Shown here one piece after another: positions 26,832 to 35,774 of a stretch of DNA of 60,529 nucleotides (position 1 is its first letter; each line of letters starts with the position of its first letter). Under the pieces are notes generated by a model. The model was not told where the DNA came from. It worked only from the letters and a program-made list of their open reading frames with translations, and searched no databases. This DNA is from Vagococcus fluvialis. GTDB taxonomy: Bacteria > Bacillota > Bacilli > Lactobacillales > Vagococcaceae. The stretch spans positions 1 through 60,529 of the forward strand of contig NZ_QPJV01000015.1 of NCBI RefSeq assembly GCF_003337315.1, in the 5' to 3' direction. The position numbers and the translations under genes are program-made.

Positions 26832-28121
26832 TTGACTAATCATGATGACGAATTTAACCAAAAAGATGACAGTCCTAAATCGGGAAAAGATTTTAAGGAG
26901 TATGTACTGAATTCATTACACGAAGAACCTACTTCAGACAAAGATCCTGAAGCTCAAAGTATAGTAGAAGAAGAACCACAACCAAGAGTTGAAAGAAGAA
27001 ATAGAAGAGATGATTCTCAAAAATATAATAGCCGTAAAAAAGAAAATAATATGGTGAAAAAAATCGTGATTATTGTATCTGTTGCTTTAATCGTAACAGT
27101 CGGAATTGCTGCTTTTTCATTCTATAGTTTCTTTAAATCAAGTTTAAAACCTTTAGATCCTAAAAATGACAAACTAGTCCAAGTTGAAATTCCAATTGGT
27201 AGCTCAAGTAAACAAATAGGGCAAGTGCTTGAAAAAGATAAAGTAATTAAAAGTGGACTTGTATTTTCATACTACGTCAAAATGAATAATATTTCTGACT
27301 TCCAAGCTGGATTCTACCAAATGGCTCCTAATATGACATTAGAAGAGATTACGAAGAATTTACAAGCTGGTGGAACAGCAGAACCTGAAGCATTAGCAGA
27401 TGGTAAAATAACTATTCCAGAAGGCTATCAAGTTGATCAAATCGCTAAACTATTTGAGGAAAATACAAAAGTAAAACAGGATGAATTTTTAGCCCTAATG
27501 AATGATGAAAATTTCTTTAATGAAATGGTAGAAAAATATCCTAAATTATTAACAAGTGCTAAAGAGGCTAAAGATGTTAGATATAAATTAGAAGGTTATT
27601 TATATCCAGCTACTTATAATTATTATGATGATAAAGGCTTAAAAGATGTTGTTGAGCAAATGATTAATAAAATGGACCAAGTAATGGCTCCTTATTATGA
27701 TGTTATTGCTGAGAAGAAAATGACAGTTCATGAAGTATTAAGTATTGCCTCTTTAGTTGAAAAAGAAGGTGTAACTGAAGAAGATAGAAGAAAAATAGCT
27801 CAAGTCTTTTTAAATCGTTTAGCTATTGATATGCCAATTCAGTCAGATATTTCAATTCTTTATGCAATGGATGAACATAAGGTTCACTTGTCTATTAAAG
27901 ACACGAAAGTAGATTCACCGTATAACTTGTATGTTAATACAGGAACAGGGCCTGGACCTTTTAATAACCCTAGTCAAGAAGCAATAGACACTGTATTAAA
28001 TCCAACACCAAATAATTATATTTATTTCTTAGCTGATGTAGATACTGGTAAAGTTTACTATGCTGAAACTTATGAGGAACATTTACAACTTAAGGAAGAA
28101 TATATTGATAGTAAAAATTAG
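26832..28121 (+). CDS. mltG: Endolytic murein transglycosylase MltG
   Basis: 429 residues with a long charged cytoplasmic N-terminus, one membrane segment near 78-100 and a YceG domain. The catalytic glutamate is in ASLVEKEG, followed by RRKIAQVFLNRL and the SPYNLYVNTG motif. MltG cuts nascent glycan strands during peptidoglycan synthesis. TTG start 8 nt after AAGGAGG. mltG followed by greA is a conserved Lactobacillales pair. Confidence 0.93.
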   Translation: MTNHDDEFNQKDDSPKSGKDFKEYVLNSLHEEPTSDKDPEAQSIVEEEPQPRVERRNRRDDSQKYNSRKKENNMVKKIVIIVSVALIVTVGIAAFSFYSFFKSSLKPLDPKNDKLVQVEIPIGSSSKQIGQVLEKDKVIKSGLVFSYYVKMNNISDFQAGFYQMAPNMTLEEITKNLQAGGTAEPEALADGKITIPEGYQVDQIAKLFEENTKVKQDEFLALMNDENFFNEMVEKYPKLLTSAKEAKDVRYKLEGYLYPATYNYYDDKGLKDVVEQMINKMDQVMAPYYDVIAEKKMTVHEVLSIASLVEKEGVTEEDRRKIAQVFLNRLAIDMPIQSDISILYAMDEHKVHLSIKDTKVDSPYNLYVNTGTGPGPFNNPSQEAIDTVLNPTPNNYIYFLADVDTGKVYYAETYEEHLQLKEEYIDSKN

Positions 28122-28215
28122 TGTGAAATAAATAAAAACGTTGATTAAAAATAACTTTTTAATGTTTACTTTTTAATCCTAACGTGGTAATCTGTTTGTT
28201 ATATTGAAAGTGAAA

Positions 28216-28243
28216 AGCTTTTCCGATACACTTCGGAAAAGCT
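28216..28243 (+). other. Stable hairpin in the greA leader
   Basis: Perfect 11-bp stem AGCTTTTCCGA/TCGGAAAAGCT with a 6-nt loop, without a following T run, 50 nt before the greA start. It is not an intrinsic terminator by itself. It could be an RNA processing or stability element or part of the greA control region. Confidence 0.6.
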
Positions 28244-28293
28244 ATTCATTTGTTATAGAACTTAGTATTGTTTTAAGGAGACGTGCGTCAATT

Positions 28294-28764
28294 ATGGAAA
28301 AAGTATATCCAATGACTTTAGAAGGTAAAGAAAAATTAGAATTAGAACTTGAAGAATTAAAAACGGTTAAACGTAAAGAAATCGTTGAACGTATAAAAAT
28401 CGCTCGTAGTTTTGGGGATTTATCAGAGAACTCTGAGTACGAATCAGCAAAAGATGAGCAAGCCTTTGTAGAAGGTCGTATTACAACATTAGAAAATATG
28501 ATTCGTTTTGCCCAAATTATTGATAACAATAATGTATCAAAAGATGAAGTATCTATTGGTAGAACAGTTACTTTTGTTGAGTTACCAGATGGTGATGAGG
28601 AAGAGTACACTATCGTAGGTAGTGCAGAAGCTGATCCTTTTTCAGGTAAAATTTCAAATGATTCACCGATTGCTAAAGCTTTAATTGGTAAAAAATTAAA
28701 AGATACAGTAATAATTAGCACTCCAGGTGGAGACATGGAAGTTAGAATTGAAAAAATTTCATAA
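28294..28764 (+). CDS. greA: Transcription elongation factor GreA
   Basis: 156 residues, normal length. N-terminal coiled coil with the acidic tip ([19 protein letters not shown]) that reaches into the RNA polymerase secondary channel to trigger transcript cleavage, and a C-terminal domain ending in [16 protein letters not shown]...[13 protein letters not shown]. Start at 28294, with AAGGAG 13 nt upstream (slightly long). Confidence 0.96.
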   Translation: MEKVYPMTLEGKEKLELELEELKTVKRKEIVERIKIARSFGDLSENSEYESAKDEQAFVEGRITTLENMIRFAQIIDNNNVSKDEVSIGRTVTFVELPDGDEEEYTIVGSAEADPFSGKISNDSPIAKALIGKKLKDTVIISTPGGDMEVRIEKIS

Positions 28765-28771
28765 TACAATT

Positions 28772-28806
28772 AAAGTTATGCTGAATTAAGCATAACTTTT
28801 TGTTTT
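28772..28806 (+). terminator. Terminator after greA
   Basis: AAAGTTATGCT/AGCATAACTTT stem, 6-nt loop, T-rich tail. Confidence 0.88.
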
Positions 28807-28810
28807 TAAT

Positions 28811-28879
28811 CTAGGACTAAAGTCTTAGCAAATTTTGGTTCTTTTGTGCTTTTATTAAATGCATTATTATAGGTATACT
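28811..28879 (+). promoter_or_regulatory. liaF promoter with candidate LiaR/VraR box
   Basis: Dyad CTAGGACTAAAGTCTTAG (28811-28828) contains ACT-AA-AGT, which fits the ACT(X)nAGT motif I recall for the homologous staphylococcal VraR. Downstream are a weak TTTATT (28851-28856) and TATACT (28874-28879) with 17 nt between. The dyad centre is near -66. Autoactivation of the operon is the expected logic. Confidence 0.55.
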
Positions 28880-28916
28880 ATAGATAATAATGTAAGAGAA
28901 AAGGAGCGACTTTTTT

Positions 28917-29648
28917 ATGGAAAGCTCATGGAGATTTTTTATTGTCACAGAGTTATTATTACTCATCTGGGCAGCGTATCTATTATTAGGTAACATACCT
29001 ATTCTACTATTTATGATTTTTGCGATTATTAATTTTGTTTACTCAATGAAAAAAGTTCACAAAACTTCATTTAATCATTTTCAAAAATATGCCAGTTTAT
29101 TTGTTATTGTCCTATGTTTATTAAGTACACCAGTTGTGTGGTTAATGTTAGTACTTGCTGTTTTATTTGTTGGCTTAAAAGGTATCGAAGTTTCAGGTAT
29201 TCAATTATTTGATAACGCACCTTGGCGTAAAAAACAAATGAAGATGGTTAAAACAGTTGCTAGTGAACCTAAGTCAGGCAGAAGATTTTCTCGTCCTTGG
29301 ATAGGTAACCAACGTTTTGGCAATGATACTTATGAATGGAATGATATTAATATTTCTGTTTTATCAGGAGATACGATTATTGATTTAGGAAATACGTTAT
29401 TACCTAAAGAAGATAATGTAGTCATTGTAAGAAAAGGTTTTGGTAAAACAAGAATTATTGTTCCGACTGGAATCGGTATTATGTTAGAACACTCAGCAAT
29501 GATTGGTGAGGTAAGTTTTGAGGGTGAGCATTATCAATTAAAAAATGAATCTATTAAAATTTATAGTGATGACTATGATGAAGCTGCTAGAAAATTAAAG
29601 GTAGTAACGAATACCTTATTAGGAGATCTTGAGGTGATTCGTGTATGA
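28917..29648 (+). CDS. liaF: LiaF/VraT-like envelope stress regulator membrane protein
   Basis: 243 residues: N-terminal part with several hydrophobic segments (to about 90) and a C-terminal LiaF-like beta-rich domain (INISVLSGDTIIDLGNTLLPKEDNVVIVRKGFGKTRIIVP). Family members inhibit or tune the LiaS kinase at the membrane. Stop overlaps the liaS start, so liaF and liaS are translationally coupled. Confidence 0.9.
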   Translation: MESSWRFFIVTELLLLIWAAYLLLGNIPILLFMIFAIINFVYSMKKVHKTSFNHFQKYASLFVIVLCLLSTPVVWLMLVLAVLFVGLKGIEVSGIQLFDNAPWRKKQMKMVKTVASEPKSGRRFSRPWIGNQRFGNDTYEWNDINISVLSGDTIIDLGNTLLPKEDNVVIVRKGFGKTRIIVPTGIGIMLEHSAMIGEVSFEGEHYQLKNESIKIYSDDYDEAARKLKVVTNTLLGDLEVIRV

Positions 29649-30724
29649 TGTCTAAAATAGGGCGTCCTTTAACATTTTTTTATACCTTTTTAATGACATT
29701 CATGGTATTAACTTTAACTCTCTACACTTACTTTTATGCTAAAAATCAGCATAAGTGGATGTTAGAGTTAGTTAATACAAGAATGTTTAGAGTGCCATTA
29801 TTAGTTTATATTATTGTTATTTCATTTGCTGTTAGTGGACTGGTGATGGTCTTGCTTTATGTTTATAATAGAAAAACATTTAGTAAAATAGAAGAAAAAA
29901 TGCAATTATTAGCGATTGGTAAATACGAACATGATGTTTTAAATAATCATCTTGAAGGTAACATCGATGAAGGCTTGTTAACTGATTTAGATGCTGATAT
30001 TACAACTGTTAGAGATAAGATGGTTGCTATGTCTAAAGAAATTCAAGATTTGAACAGTGCTCCTAAAATGGTTGAGGGCGAGTCTAAGGAAGAGTTGATT
30101 AAAGAAGAACGTCAACGTCTAGCAAGAGAATTGCACGATTCAGTCAGTCAGCAACTTTTTGCTGCAACGATGATGTTATCTGCTTTAAATGAAGGCGTAT
30201 CAGAATTAGATGTACCAGAAGTGGTTGAAAAGCAAGTTCAAATGATTACTAATATTATTAATACGTCTCAATCAGAGATGAGAGCTTTATTACTTCATCT
30301 ACGTCCAATTAATTTAGAATCTAAAACCTTAAAACAAGGAATTGAGATGTTGTTAAATGAACTACAAACTAAAATTAATATTGAATTAATTTGGGATGTT
30401 GAAGATGTGAAACTACCAAGTTCAGTTGAAGATAACCTATTTAGAATTGTTCAAGAACTACTTTCGAATACATTGCGACATGCTAAGGCGAATTCTTTAG
30501 AAGTTTATTTGAAAAAAATCGATAAAACTGTTTTACTAAGAGTAGTAGATGATGGAAAAGGCTTCGATATGAATGAAGCTAAAGTTGGAAGCTACGGCTT
30601 GAACAACATGAAAGAAAGAGCCTCTGGTATGGGAGGAACATGTAAAATTATTAGTTTTAAAGGACAAGGAACAAGTATTGAAATTAAAGTGCCATTAATT
30701 GAGGAGAGTGACGCGAATGATTAA
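29645..30724 (+). CDS. liaS: Sensor histidine kinase LiaS/VraS
   Basis: 359 residues with two membrane segments (about 12-32 and 51-73) separated by a very short extracellular loop, the intramembrane-sensing layout. Phosphorylation site His164 in RQRLARELHDSVSQQ, and an ATPase domain with DDGKGFD and YGLNNMKERA. Detects cell-envelope damage by antibiotics such as lipid II binders or daptomycin. ATG at 29645 and 29648 are both possible starts. Confidence 0.93.
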   Translation: MMSKIGRPLTFFYTFLMTFMVLTLTLYTYFYAKNQHKWMLELVNTRMFRVPLLVYIIVISFAVSGLVMVLLYVYNRKTFSKIEEKMQLLAIGKYEHDVLNNHLEGNIDEGLLTDLDADITTVRDKMVAMSKEIQDLNSAPKMVEGESKEELIKEERQRLARELHDSVSQQLFAATMMLSALNEGVSELDVPEVVEKQVQMITNIINTSQSEMRALLLHLRPINLESKTLKQGIEMLLNELQTKINIELIWDVEDVKLPSSVEDNLFRIVQELLSNTLRHAKANSLEVYLKKIDKTVLLRVVDDGKGFDMNEAKVGSYGLNNMKERASGMGGTCKIISFKGQGTSIEIKVPLIEESDAND

Positions 30725-31349
30725 AACTTTGTTAGTAGATGACCACGAAATGGTTAGGTTAGGTGTATCATCTTATTTGATGATTCAACCAGATATTGAA
30801 GTTGTTGCAGAAGCTGAAAATGGTTTACAAGGTTATGAAAAAGCTTTAGACCTTAGACCAGACGTTATTTTAATGGACTTAGTGATGGATGTAATGGATG
30901 GAATTGAAGCAACGACAAAAATTCTTTCAGAGTGGCCAGAAGCTAGAATTATTATTGTAACAAGTTTTATTGATGATGAAAAAGTGTATCCAGCCATTGA
31001 AGCAGGAGCAGCTGGTTATTTATTAAAAACATCTTCTGCAAAAGATATAGCCAATGCGATTAGATCAGCTCATCAAGGTGAAAAAGTTCTTGAGCCTGAA
31101 GTGACAAGTAAAATGATGGAAAAATTATCAAAAGCAAAAGAACATGTCTTACATGAAGATTTAACTAATCGAGAAAAAGAAATCTTACTACTAATTTCAG
31201 AAGGTAAAAGTAACCAAGAAATTGCAGATGAACTATTTATTACCCTTAAGACAGTTAAAACTCATGTATCAAACATTTTATCAAAATTAGATGTTGATGA
31301 TAGAACTCAAGCAGCTATTTATGCCTTTAAACACGGTATAGTAAAATAA
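30717..31349 (+). CDS. liaR: Response regulator LiaR/VraR
   Basis: 210 residues: receiver with Asp54 in VILMDLVMDVMDG and a C-terminal LuxR-type helix-turn-helix (TNREKEILLLISEGKSNQEIADELF). Start at 30717, 10 nt after GAGGAG, overlapping the liaS end by 8 nt. Mutations in this system are known to give daptomycin tolerance in enterococci. Candidate targets in this window are the liaF and dlt promoters. Confidence 0.93.
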   Translation: MIKTLLVDDHEMVRLGVSSYLMIQPDIEVVAEAENGLQGYEKALDLRPDVILMDLVMDVMDGIEATTKILSEWPEARIIIVTSFIDDEKVYPAIEAGAAGYLLKTSSAKDIANAIRSAHQGEKVLEPEVTSKMMEKLSKAKEHVLHEDLTNREKEILLLISEGKSNQEIADELFITLKTVKTHVSNILSKLDVDDRTQAAIYAFKHGIVK

Positions 31350-31378
31350 AGAAAAGATAATATAGAGGAGAAGGTAAC

Positions 31379-32044
31379 ATGCGAAAATCATTCGCTATAA
31401 TTGGTTTAGGAAGATTCGGCGGAAGTGTCTGTCAGGAATTAATAAAATCAGATCAAGAGGTTTTAGCGATCGATAGTTGTGAAGATCGAGTTAATGAATA
31501 TATGAATATTGCAACTCACGCAGTTGTAGCTAATGCACAAGATGAGGCAACATTGCGTTCTTTAGGATTAAGAAATTTTGATCATGTAATTGTAGCGATT
31601 GGAGAAGATATTCAGGCAAGTATTTTAGTGACGTTGATGGCTAAAGAGATGGGTGTGCCAAAAATTACAGCTAAAGCACAAAATGAATATCATGCTCGTG
31701 TTTTAGAGAAAATTGGGGCAGATATTGTTGTCCATCCTGAAAGAGATATGGGAATCAGGTTAGGACATAAGTTAACATCAAATAACATGTTAGACTTTAT
31801 TGAGTTATCAGAAAACTATTCTCTAGCGGAAGTTATTGTAACTAATAAAAAATTCTATAATCGTACAATCGAAGAAATTAACTTTAGACAACATTTTAAT
31901 TTAACTATCGTTGCCATTAGAAGAGGGAAAAATGAATTAATTGTTTCTCCACCGGCAGATCAGTTGATATTAGAAAATGACATTTTATTAGTTGTTGGTA
32001 AAAATGATGATGTGGATTATTTAGACGACAAAATGATTAAATAG
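31379..32044 (+). CDS. Potassium uptake regulatory subunit, KtrA/KtrC (RCK) family
   Basis: 221 residues: RCK-N Rossmann domain with IIGLGRFGGSV, acidic end of beta-2 (AIDSCEDR), then an RCK-C domain near 140-221. It gates a KtrB/KtrD-type K+ channel by binding nucleotide and, in relatives, c-di-AMP. It lies 29 nt after liaR without an evident promoter, so it may be cotranscribed with liaFSR. The channel subunit is not in this window. Confidence 0.9.
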   Translation: MRKSFAIIGLGRFGGSVCQELIKSDQEVLAIDSCEDRVNEYMNIATHAVVANAQDEATLRSLGLRNFDHVIVAIGEDIQASILVTLMAKEMGVPKITAKAQNEYHARVLEKIGADIVVHPERDMGIRLGHKLTSNNMLDFIELSENYSLAEVIVTNKKFYNRTIEEINFRQHFNLTIVAIRRGKNELIVSPPADQLILENDILLVVGKNDDVDYLDDKMIK

Positions 32045-32048
32045 CATT

Positions 32049-32075
32049 GAGCAAAAAGCTCTTTGCTTTTTTTTT
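32049..32075 (+). terminator. Terminator after the Ktr subunit gene
   Basis: Short stem AGCAAA/TTTGCT with a run of nine T. The following small gene has its RBS 34 nt later. Confidence 0.75.
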
Positions 32076-32118
32076 GTTATGTTACAATAACGTTGTAAAT
32101 AGAAGTGGAGGGGACAAA

Positions 32119-32406
32119 ATGGAATTAACAATAACTCCTGAAGCTATTGCTTGGTTTAAAGAAGAACTTGTTTTAGATAAAGGCGATAGCGTTAGAATAT
32201 TTGGAAAATACGGTGGAGCAACTAACGTACATGTTGGCTTTTCTACAGGTATAGAAGTAACAACACCTCATCAAGAACGTTTAAGTAAAGATGTAGAAGG
32301 CATTCACTTTTTTACGGAACATGGAGATGATTGGTTCTTTTCAGATTATGATTTAGCAATCTCAATTGACGAAAAAACAAAAGAGCCTGTATATATTTAT
32401 AGTTAA
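32119..32406 (+). CDS. HesB-like (YneR-type) small protein
   Basis: 95 residues, resembling YneR and the HesB/IscA core domain (ITPEAIAWFKEEL at the start, EGIHFFTEHGDDWFFSDYDLAI at the end). The cysteines that bind iron-sulfur in true IscA proteins are absent, so it is not an ordinary A-type carrier. Start at 32119 after GGAGGGG; in-frame upstream codons lie in the terminator region. Function unknown. Confidence 0.82.
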   Translation: MELTITPEAIAWFKEELVLDKGDSVRIFGKYGGATNVHVGFSTGIEVTTPHQERLSKDVEGIHFFTEHGDDWFFSDYDLAISIDEKTKEPVYIYS

Positions 32407-32421
32407 AAAATAGTGTATTTG

Positions 32422-32466
32422 AAAAAAGAAGTTATGACAAAATATTCTGTCATAACTTCTTTTTTA
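32422..32466. terminator. Bidirectional terminator after the YneR-like gene
   Basis: Near-perfect stem AAAGAAGTTATGACA/TGTCATAACTTCTTT flanked by A and T runs. It serves both convergent genes. Confidence 0.92.
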
Positions 32467-33270
32467 TTTTTTAATTTTTCTATTAGGTCTTGGGAAAATA
32501 TTAAAGTAAATAATTAAAGTAAAGGCAAGACCAAATGAACCAATAGCAACTTGCGGCCAGATAAATTGTAAGGCTGCTGAAAGAATTGTTGGAAATGTAG
32601 AACAGTAAACTAAAATTTTGAAAATTTCAGTGAATTTAAGTTGAACTAATCTTAATTTAGTAAAAATATTAGCAAAGAAAGTCATAATGATTAAATCAAA
32701 TAATAGACTTAAGAAAATAATAAACATAGAAGTAAATAGAACAACTGTAAATAAAATAGTATTTTGAGATTGATCTGTTAGTAGCTTGCTTAAAAAGTTT
32801 TTGTTAATATTATTTAACTGAGGTGTTGAATAGGGTAATGATAAAACATTGCTATCTAAAACGTCAGCTGTAGAACCTGCCGTTGGTAAAATAATCACTG
32901 CTTCATTTTTTAGAAGTGCCATAGTTAAAACACCTTTTGTAGCATCAGCTTCAACATCTTTTTTACTTCTTTTTCCTTCAGGGTCAAAAGTGAAAATCAT
33001 TGAATCAGTTTGATAGATGAAACCTGATTCTTTTTCAGTTGTTGTTAATTCATTATCAGTTACAGAGAATTCAGGTAGCTTATTAACGATTTCTTCTCCG
33101 TCATTTTTTAAACTATTTAATAATCCCATACTTTGAAAAACAACTGGTAAACTTAAGATAAAGGTTAGAACCAGCATATATATAAAGACATGAAATCCTT
33201 TTTTCTTTCTAGCTTCTATTAAAAGAGCAGGCTGTTTAAAGGTTGCTTTAATCAAATTAAATGTACTCAT
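32464..33270 (-). CDS. DUF1189-family membrane protein
   Basis: 268 residues. N-terminal membrane segment (about 28-50), an extracytoplasmic region of some 120 residues, then three or four hydrophobic segments towards the C-terminus. The start FNLIKATFKQPALLIEARKKKG and the overall layout fit DUF1189. RBS AAGGAG. Function unknown. Its end lies in the shared terminator. Confidence 0.75.
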   Translation of the reverse strand: MSTFNLIKATFKQPALLIEARKKKGFHVFIYMLVLTFILSLPVVFQSMGLLNSLKNDGEEIVNKLPEFSVTDNELTTTEKESGFIYQTDSMIFTFDPEGKRSKKDVEADATKGVLTMALLKNEAVIILPTAGSTADVLDSNVLSLPYSTPQLNNINKNFLSKLLTDQSQNTILFTVVLFTSMFIIFLSLLFDLIIMTFFANIFTKLRLVQLKFTEIFKILVYCSTFPTILSAALQFIWPQVAIGSFGLAFTLIIYFNIFPRPNRKIKK

Positions 33271-33345
33271 AAAATCTCCTTCTAGTAATCAATATGCCTA
33301 ATTGTAACGTTTTTTAGGGGTATTAACAAGTTTTTCAAAATCCAG

Positions 33346-33375
33346 TTCAATATTTTGTTTTTAAGTGGGTATAAT
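33346..33375 (+). promoter_or_regulatory. sodA promoter
   Basis: TTCAAT, 18 nt, TATAAT. The leader of about 45 nt can form a small hairpin (TGTGTT/AACACA) just before the RBS. Confidence 0.6.
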
Positions 33376-33429
33376 GTTATAGTTGTGTTGTTAGTTATAA
33401 CACACGAAACATTTAGGAGGAATAAAAAA

Positions 33430-34035
33430 ATGGTTTATACTTTACCAGAATTACCTTATGCAAAAGATGCATTAGAACCACATATTGATGAATTAACTAT
33501 GACACTTCATCATGATAAACATCACAACACTTATGTGACAAACTTAAACGCTGCGATTGAAAAATATCCAGAATTAGGTTCAAAATCAATTGAAGAGTTA
33601 GTGGCAAATTTAAACGATGTTCCTGAGGATATTCGTATGGCAGTAAGAAATAATGGTGGCGGACATGCTAACCACGCTTTCTTCTGGGAAATTATGGGGC
33701 CAAACGGTGGCGGTGAGCCAACTGGTGCAATCAAAGAAGGTATCGAATCTACTTTTGGTAGCTATGAAGCATTTAAAGAACAATTCAGCGCAGCTGCTGT
33801 TGGACGTTTTGGTTCAGGTTGGGCTTGGTTAGTTGATAACAATGGTAAATTAGAAATTATGTCAACTCCAAACCAAGATTCTCCATTAACTGAAGGAAAA
33901 ACTCCTTTATTAGGTCTTGATGTATGGGAACATGCTTACTATAAAAAATATAGTAACGTTCGTCCTGATTACATCAAAGCATTCTTTAATGTTATTAACT
34001 GGGAAGAAGTTAACAAACGTTTCTCAGCAATTTAA
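33430..34035 (+). CDS. sodA: Superoxide dismutase (Mn/Fe family)
   Basis: 201 residues. Metal ligands are recognisable: His27 in MTLHHDKH, a histidine in [11 protein letters not shown], and the Asp and His of LDVWEHAYY. Converts superoxide to hydrogen peroxide in the cytoplasm; the Gram-positive context and GGGH motif favour manganese. Start at 33430 with AGGAGG 9 nt upstream. Confidence 0.96.
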   Translation: MVYTLPELPYAKDALEPHIDELTMTLHHDKHHNTYVTNLNAAIEKYPELGSKSIEELVANLNDVPEDIRMAVRNNGGGHANHAFFWEIMGPNGGGEPTGAIKEGIESTFGSYEAFKEQFSAAAVGRFGSGWAWLVDNNGKLEIMSTPNQDSPLTEGKTPLLGLDVWEHAYYKKYSNVRPDYIKAFFNVINWEEVNKRFSAI

Positions 34036-34050
34036 TCAATAGATTACAAT

Positions 34051-34083
34051 GAGAGCAAAAGAAAATTCTTTTGCTCTATTTTT
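34051..34083 (+). terminator. Terminator after sodA
   Basis: AGAGCAAAAGAA/TTCTTTTGCTCT stem with a 2-nt loop and T-rich tail. Confidence 0.9.
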
Positions 34084-34096
34084 ATTGTCTGATTTC

Positions 34097-34126
34097 TTTA
34101 CAATCATACTCAAAATAGACTATTAT
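34097..34126 (+). promoter_or_regulatory. Candidate promoter of ylaN-ftsW-pyc
   Basis: TTTACA, 18 nt, TATTAT. It would give an 80-nt leader before ylaN. Confidence 0.5.
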
Positions 34127-34216
34127 AGATAGAAGAAATGAAATCTACTATGGCTTTTTTTGTAAAAAATAACTATTTAAAAATATATGATAAAGAAATT
34201 ACTAAGGAGGGCTATC

Positions 34217-34522
34217 ATGCTTTTAAATATAATAAAAGATGATGCGTTAGAAGCACTTAATCAAGAAGCCTCAAAAATAAGACAATTAATTACAAATCAA
34301 AGAAATTATCAATGTATTACCCAATGTAAAGCCTTTGAGGAAGTTGTTGATACTCAGATGTTTGGTTTTTCAAAACAAGTAGAATATGCACAAAAAATAG
34401 GTATCTTAACAAGAGAAGAAGGTACTAAGCTAATCGTTAGTTTAGAGCAAGAATTAAATCAGGTCTACGGACTCGTTTATGACGAACAGAAAAAGAAAGA
34501 TTTGAGCAATGAGAGGAAGTGA
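34217..34522 (+). CDS. ylaN: YlaN (UPF0358/DUF1507) family protein
   Basis: 101 residues with the family signature EEVVDTQMFGFSKQVEYAQKIG. RBS AAGGAGG precedes the ATG. ylaN-ftsW-pyc order is conserved in Bacilli. In Bacillus and Staphylococcus YlaN has been linked to iron homeostasis through Fur; whether that holds here is unknown. Ends 5 nt before the ftsW start. Confidence 0.88.
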   Translation: MLLNIIKDDALEALNQEASKIRQLITNQRNYQCITQCKAFEEVVDTQMFGFSKQVEYAQKIGILTREEGTKLIVSLEQELNQVYGLVYDEQKKKDLSNERK

Positions 34523-34527
34523 GTTCT

Positions 34528-35754
34528 GTGCCAAAACGAGTTAAGAAAAAATTATATATGGATTATGGAATATTAATTCCTTATCTCATTTTATCTATTC
34601 TAGGAATTATTATGGTATACAGTGCTAGTTCTCCTAAGTTAGCCATGTTAGGACAAAATGCAGGCAAGGATGCCATTAAGCAAGCAGGCTTTTTTATTGT
34701 TTCTCTGATAGGAATTACTTTCATTTATCAAATGAAGACAAAAGTTTTTCAAAATAAAAAGTTTATTATGTTTGCGATAGGTATCATTAGTGCAATGTTA
34801 ATCTTAACTAAGTTTTCTCATCTTGGACAATCAGGTGGTGGAGCAGACGGTTGGTTAAATATTGCAGGTATCACATTGCAACCGGCAGAGTTTTTAAAAA
34901 TAGTTATTATTTGGTATTTAGCATATATTTTATCTAGAAGACAAGAAAAAATTAATCAAAATTTTAAAGATGCAGCATTGAAGCCTCTTGTGTTAATAGG
35001 AGGTTTAATTTTTTTAGTTTTGATACAACCTGATAATGGTGGAGCTGTTATTTTAGCTTTAATAGCAGGTATTATGGTGTTTGCTAGTGGAGTGAACTAT
35101 CTATATACGGCTATAGCTATAGGTGGTGGAGTAGTCGGTTCTTATTTATTAATAAAGTTTATTTCTTTTACAGGTGGTGCTATTTTCCCTGGAAGATTTC
35201 AATATGTTTATAATCGTTTTAGAACTTTCTCAGACCCTTTTGTTGATCCGTTAGGTGATGGTCATCAAATGATTAATTCCTATTTTGCCATGATAAATGG
35301 TGGTTGGTTTGGTTTAGGAATTGGTAATAGTATTCAGAAAAAAGGCTACTTATCAGCAGCTCAAACTGACTTTATGTTTTCAATTGTAATTGAAGAACTA
35401 GGTTTGGTTATGGCTATAATTATTTTAGGAATTCTACTATTTTTAATCTTAAGAATTTTTAGGATAGGCATAAAATCAAAAAACACCTTTAATTCTATGA
35501 TGTGTATCGGAATTGCAGGAATGATATTGATTCAAGCTTTTATTAATATAGGGGGCATAACAGGAATTATTCCGTTAACAGGAGTGACATTTCCATTCTT
35601 AAGTTCTGGAGGATCAAGTCTAATCACTCTTTCTGTTGGGATTGGTTTTGCTCTTAATATTAGTGCAGATGAAAAGAAAAAACAGTATGATGCTCATAAT
35701 AAACGCATTCACTTAGAATATACGAATCAAACATTATTAGATTATCCTATGTAG
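34528..35754 (+). CDS. ftsW: Peptidoglycan glycosyltransferase FtsW (SEDS family)
   Basis: 408 residues with about ten membrane segments. SEDS motifs include GADGWLNIAGITLQPAEFLK, the FINGGWFGLG-like AMINGGWFGLGIGNS, QTDFMFSIVIEELGL and the end FPFLSSGGSS. It polymerises septal peptidoglycan from lipid II with a class b PBP. GTG start at 34528, 11 nt after GAGAGG; the GTG at 34519 lies only 2 nt after that RBS. Confidence 0.93.
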   Translation: MPKRVKKKLYMDYGILIPYLILSILGIIMVYSASSPKLAMLGQNAGKDAIKQAGFFIVSLIGITFIYQMKTKVFQNKKFIMFAIGIISAMLILTKFSHLGQSGGGADGWLNIAGITLQPAEFLKIVIIWYLAYILSRRQEKINQNFKDAALKPLVLIGGLIFLVLIQPDNGGAVILALIAGIMVFASGVNYLYTAIAIGGGVVGSYLLIKFISFTGGAIFPGRFQYVYNRFRTFSDPFVDPLGDGHQMINSYFAMINGGWFGLGIGNSIQKKGYLSAAQTDFMFSIVIEELGLVMAIIILGILLFLILRIFRIGIKSKNTFNSMMCIGIAGMILIQAFINIGGITGIIPLTGVTFPFLSSGGSSLITLSVGIGFALNISADEKKKQYDAHNKRIHLEYTNQTLLDYPM

Positions 35755-35774
35755 ATAGGTTTGGAGGAATGGAT

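Noticed and set aside
28145-28165. ATTAAAAA/TTTTTAAT stem after mltG as terminator
   Set aside because: Pure A/T stem with low stability and an interrupted T run; such pairings are common by chance in this AT-rich sequence.
33375-33404. TGTTATA/TATAACA inverted repeat in the sodA leader as regulator site
   Set aside because: AT-rich and resembling the LysR-region repeat only in composition; no context links sodA to that regulator.
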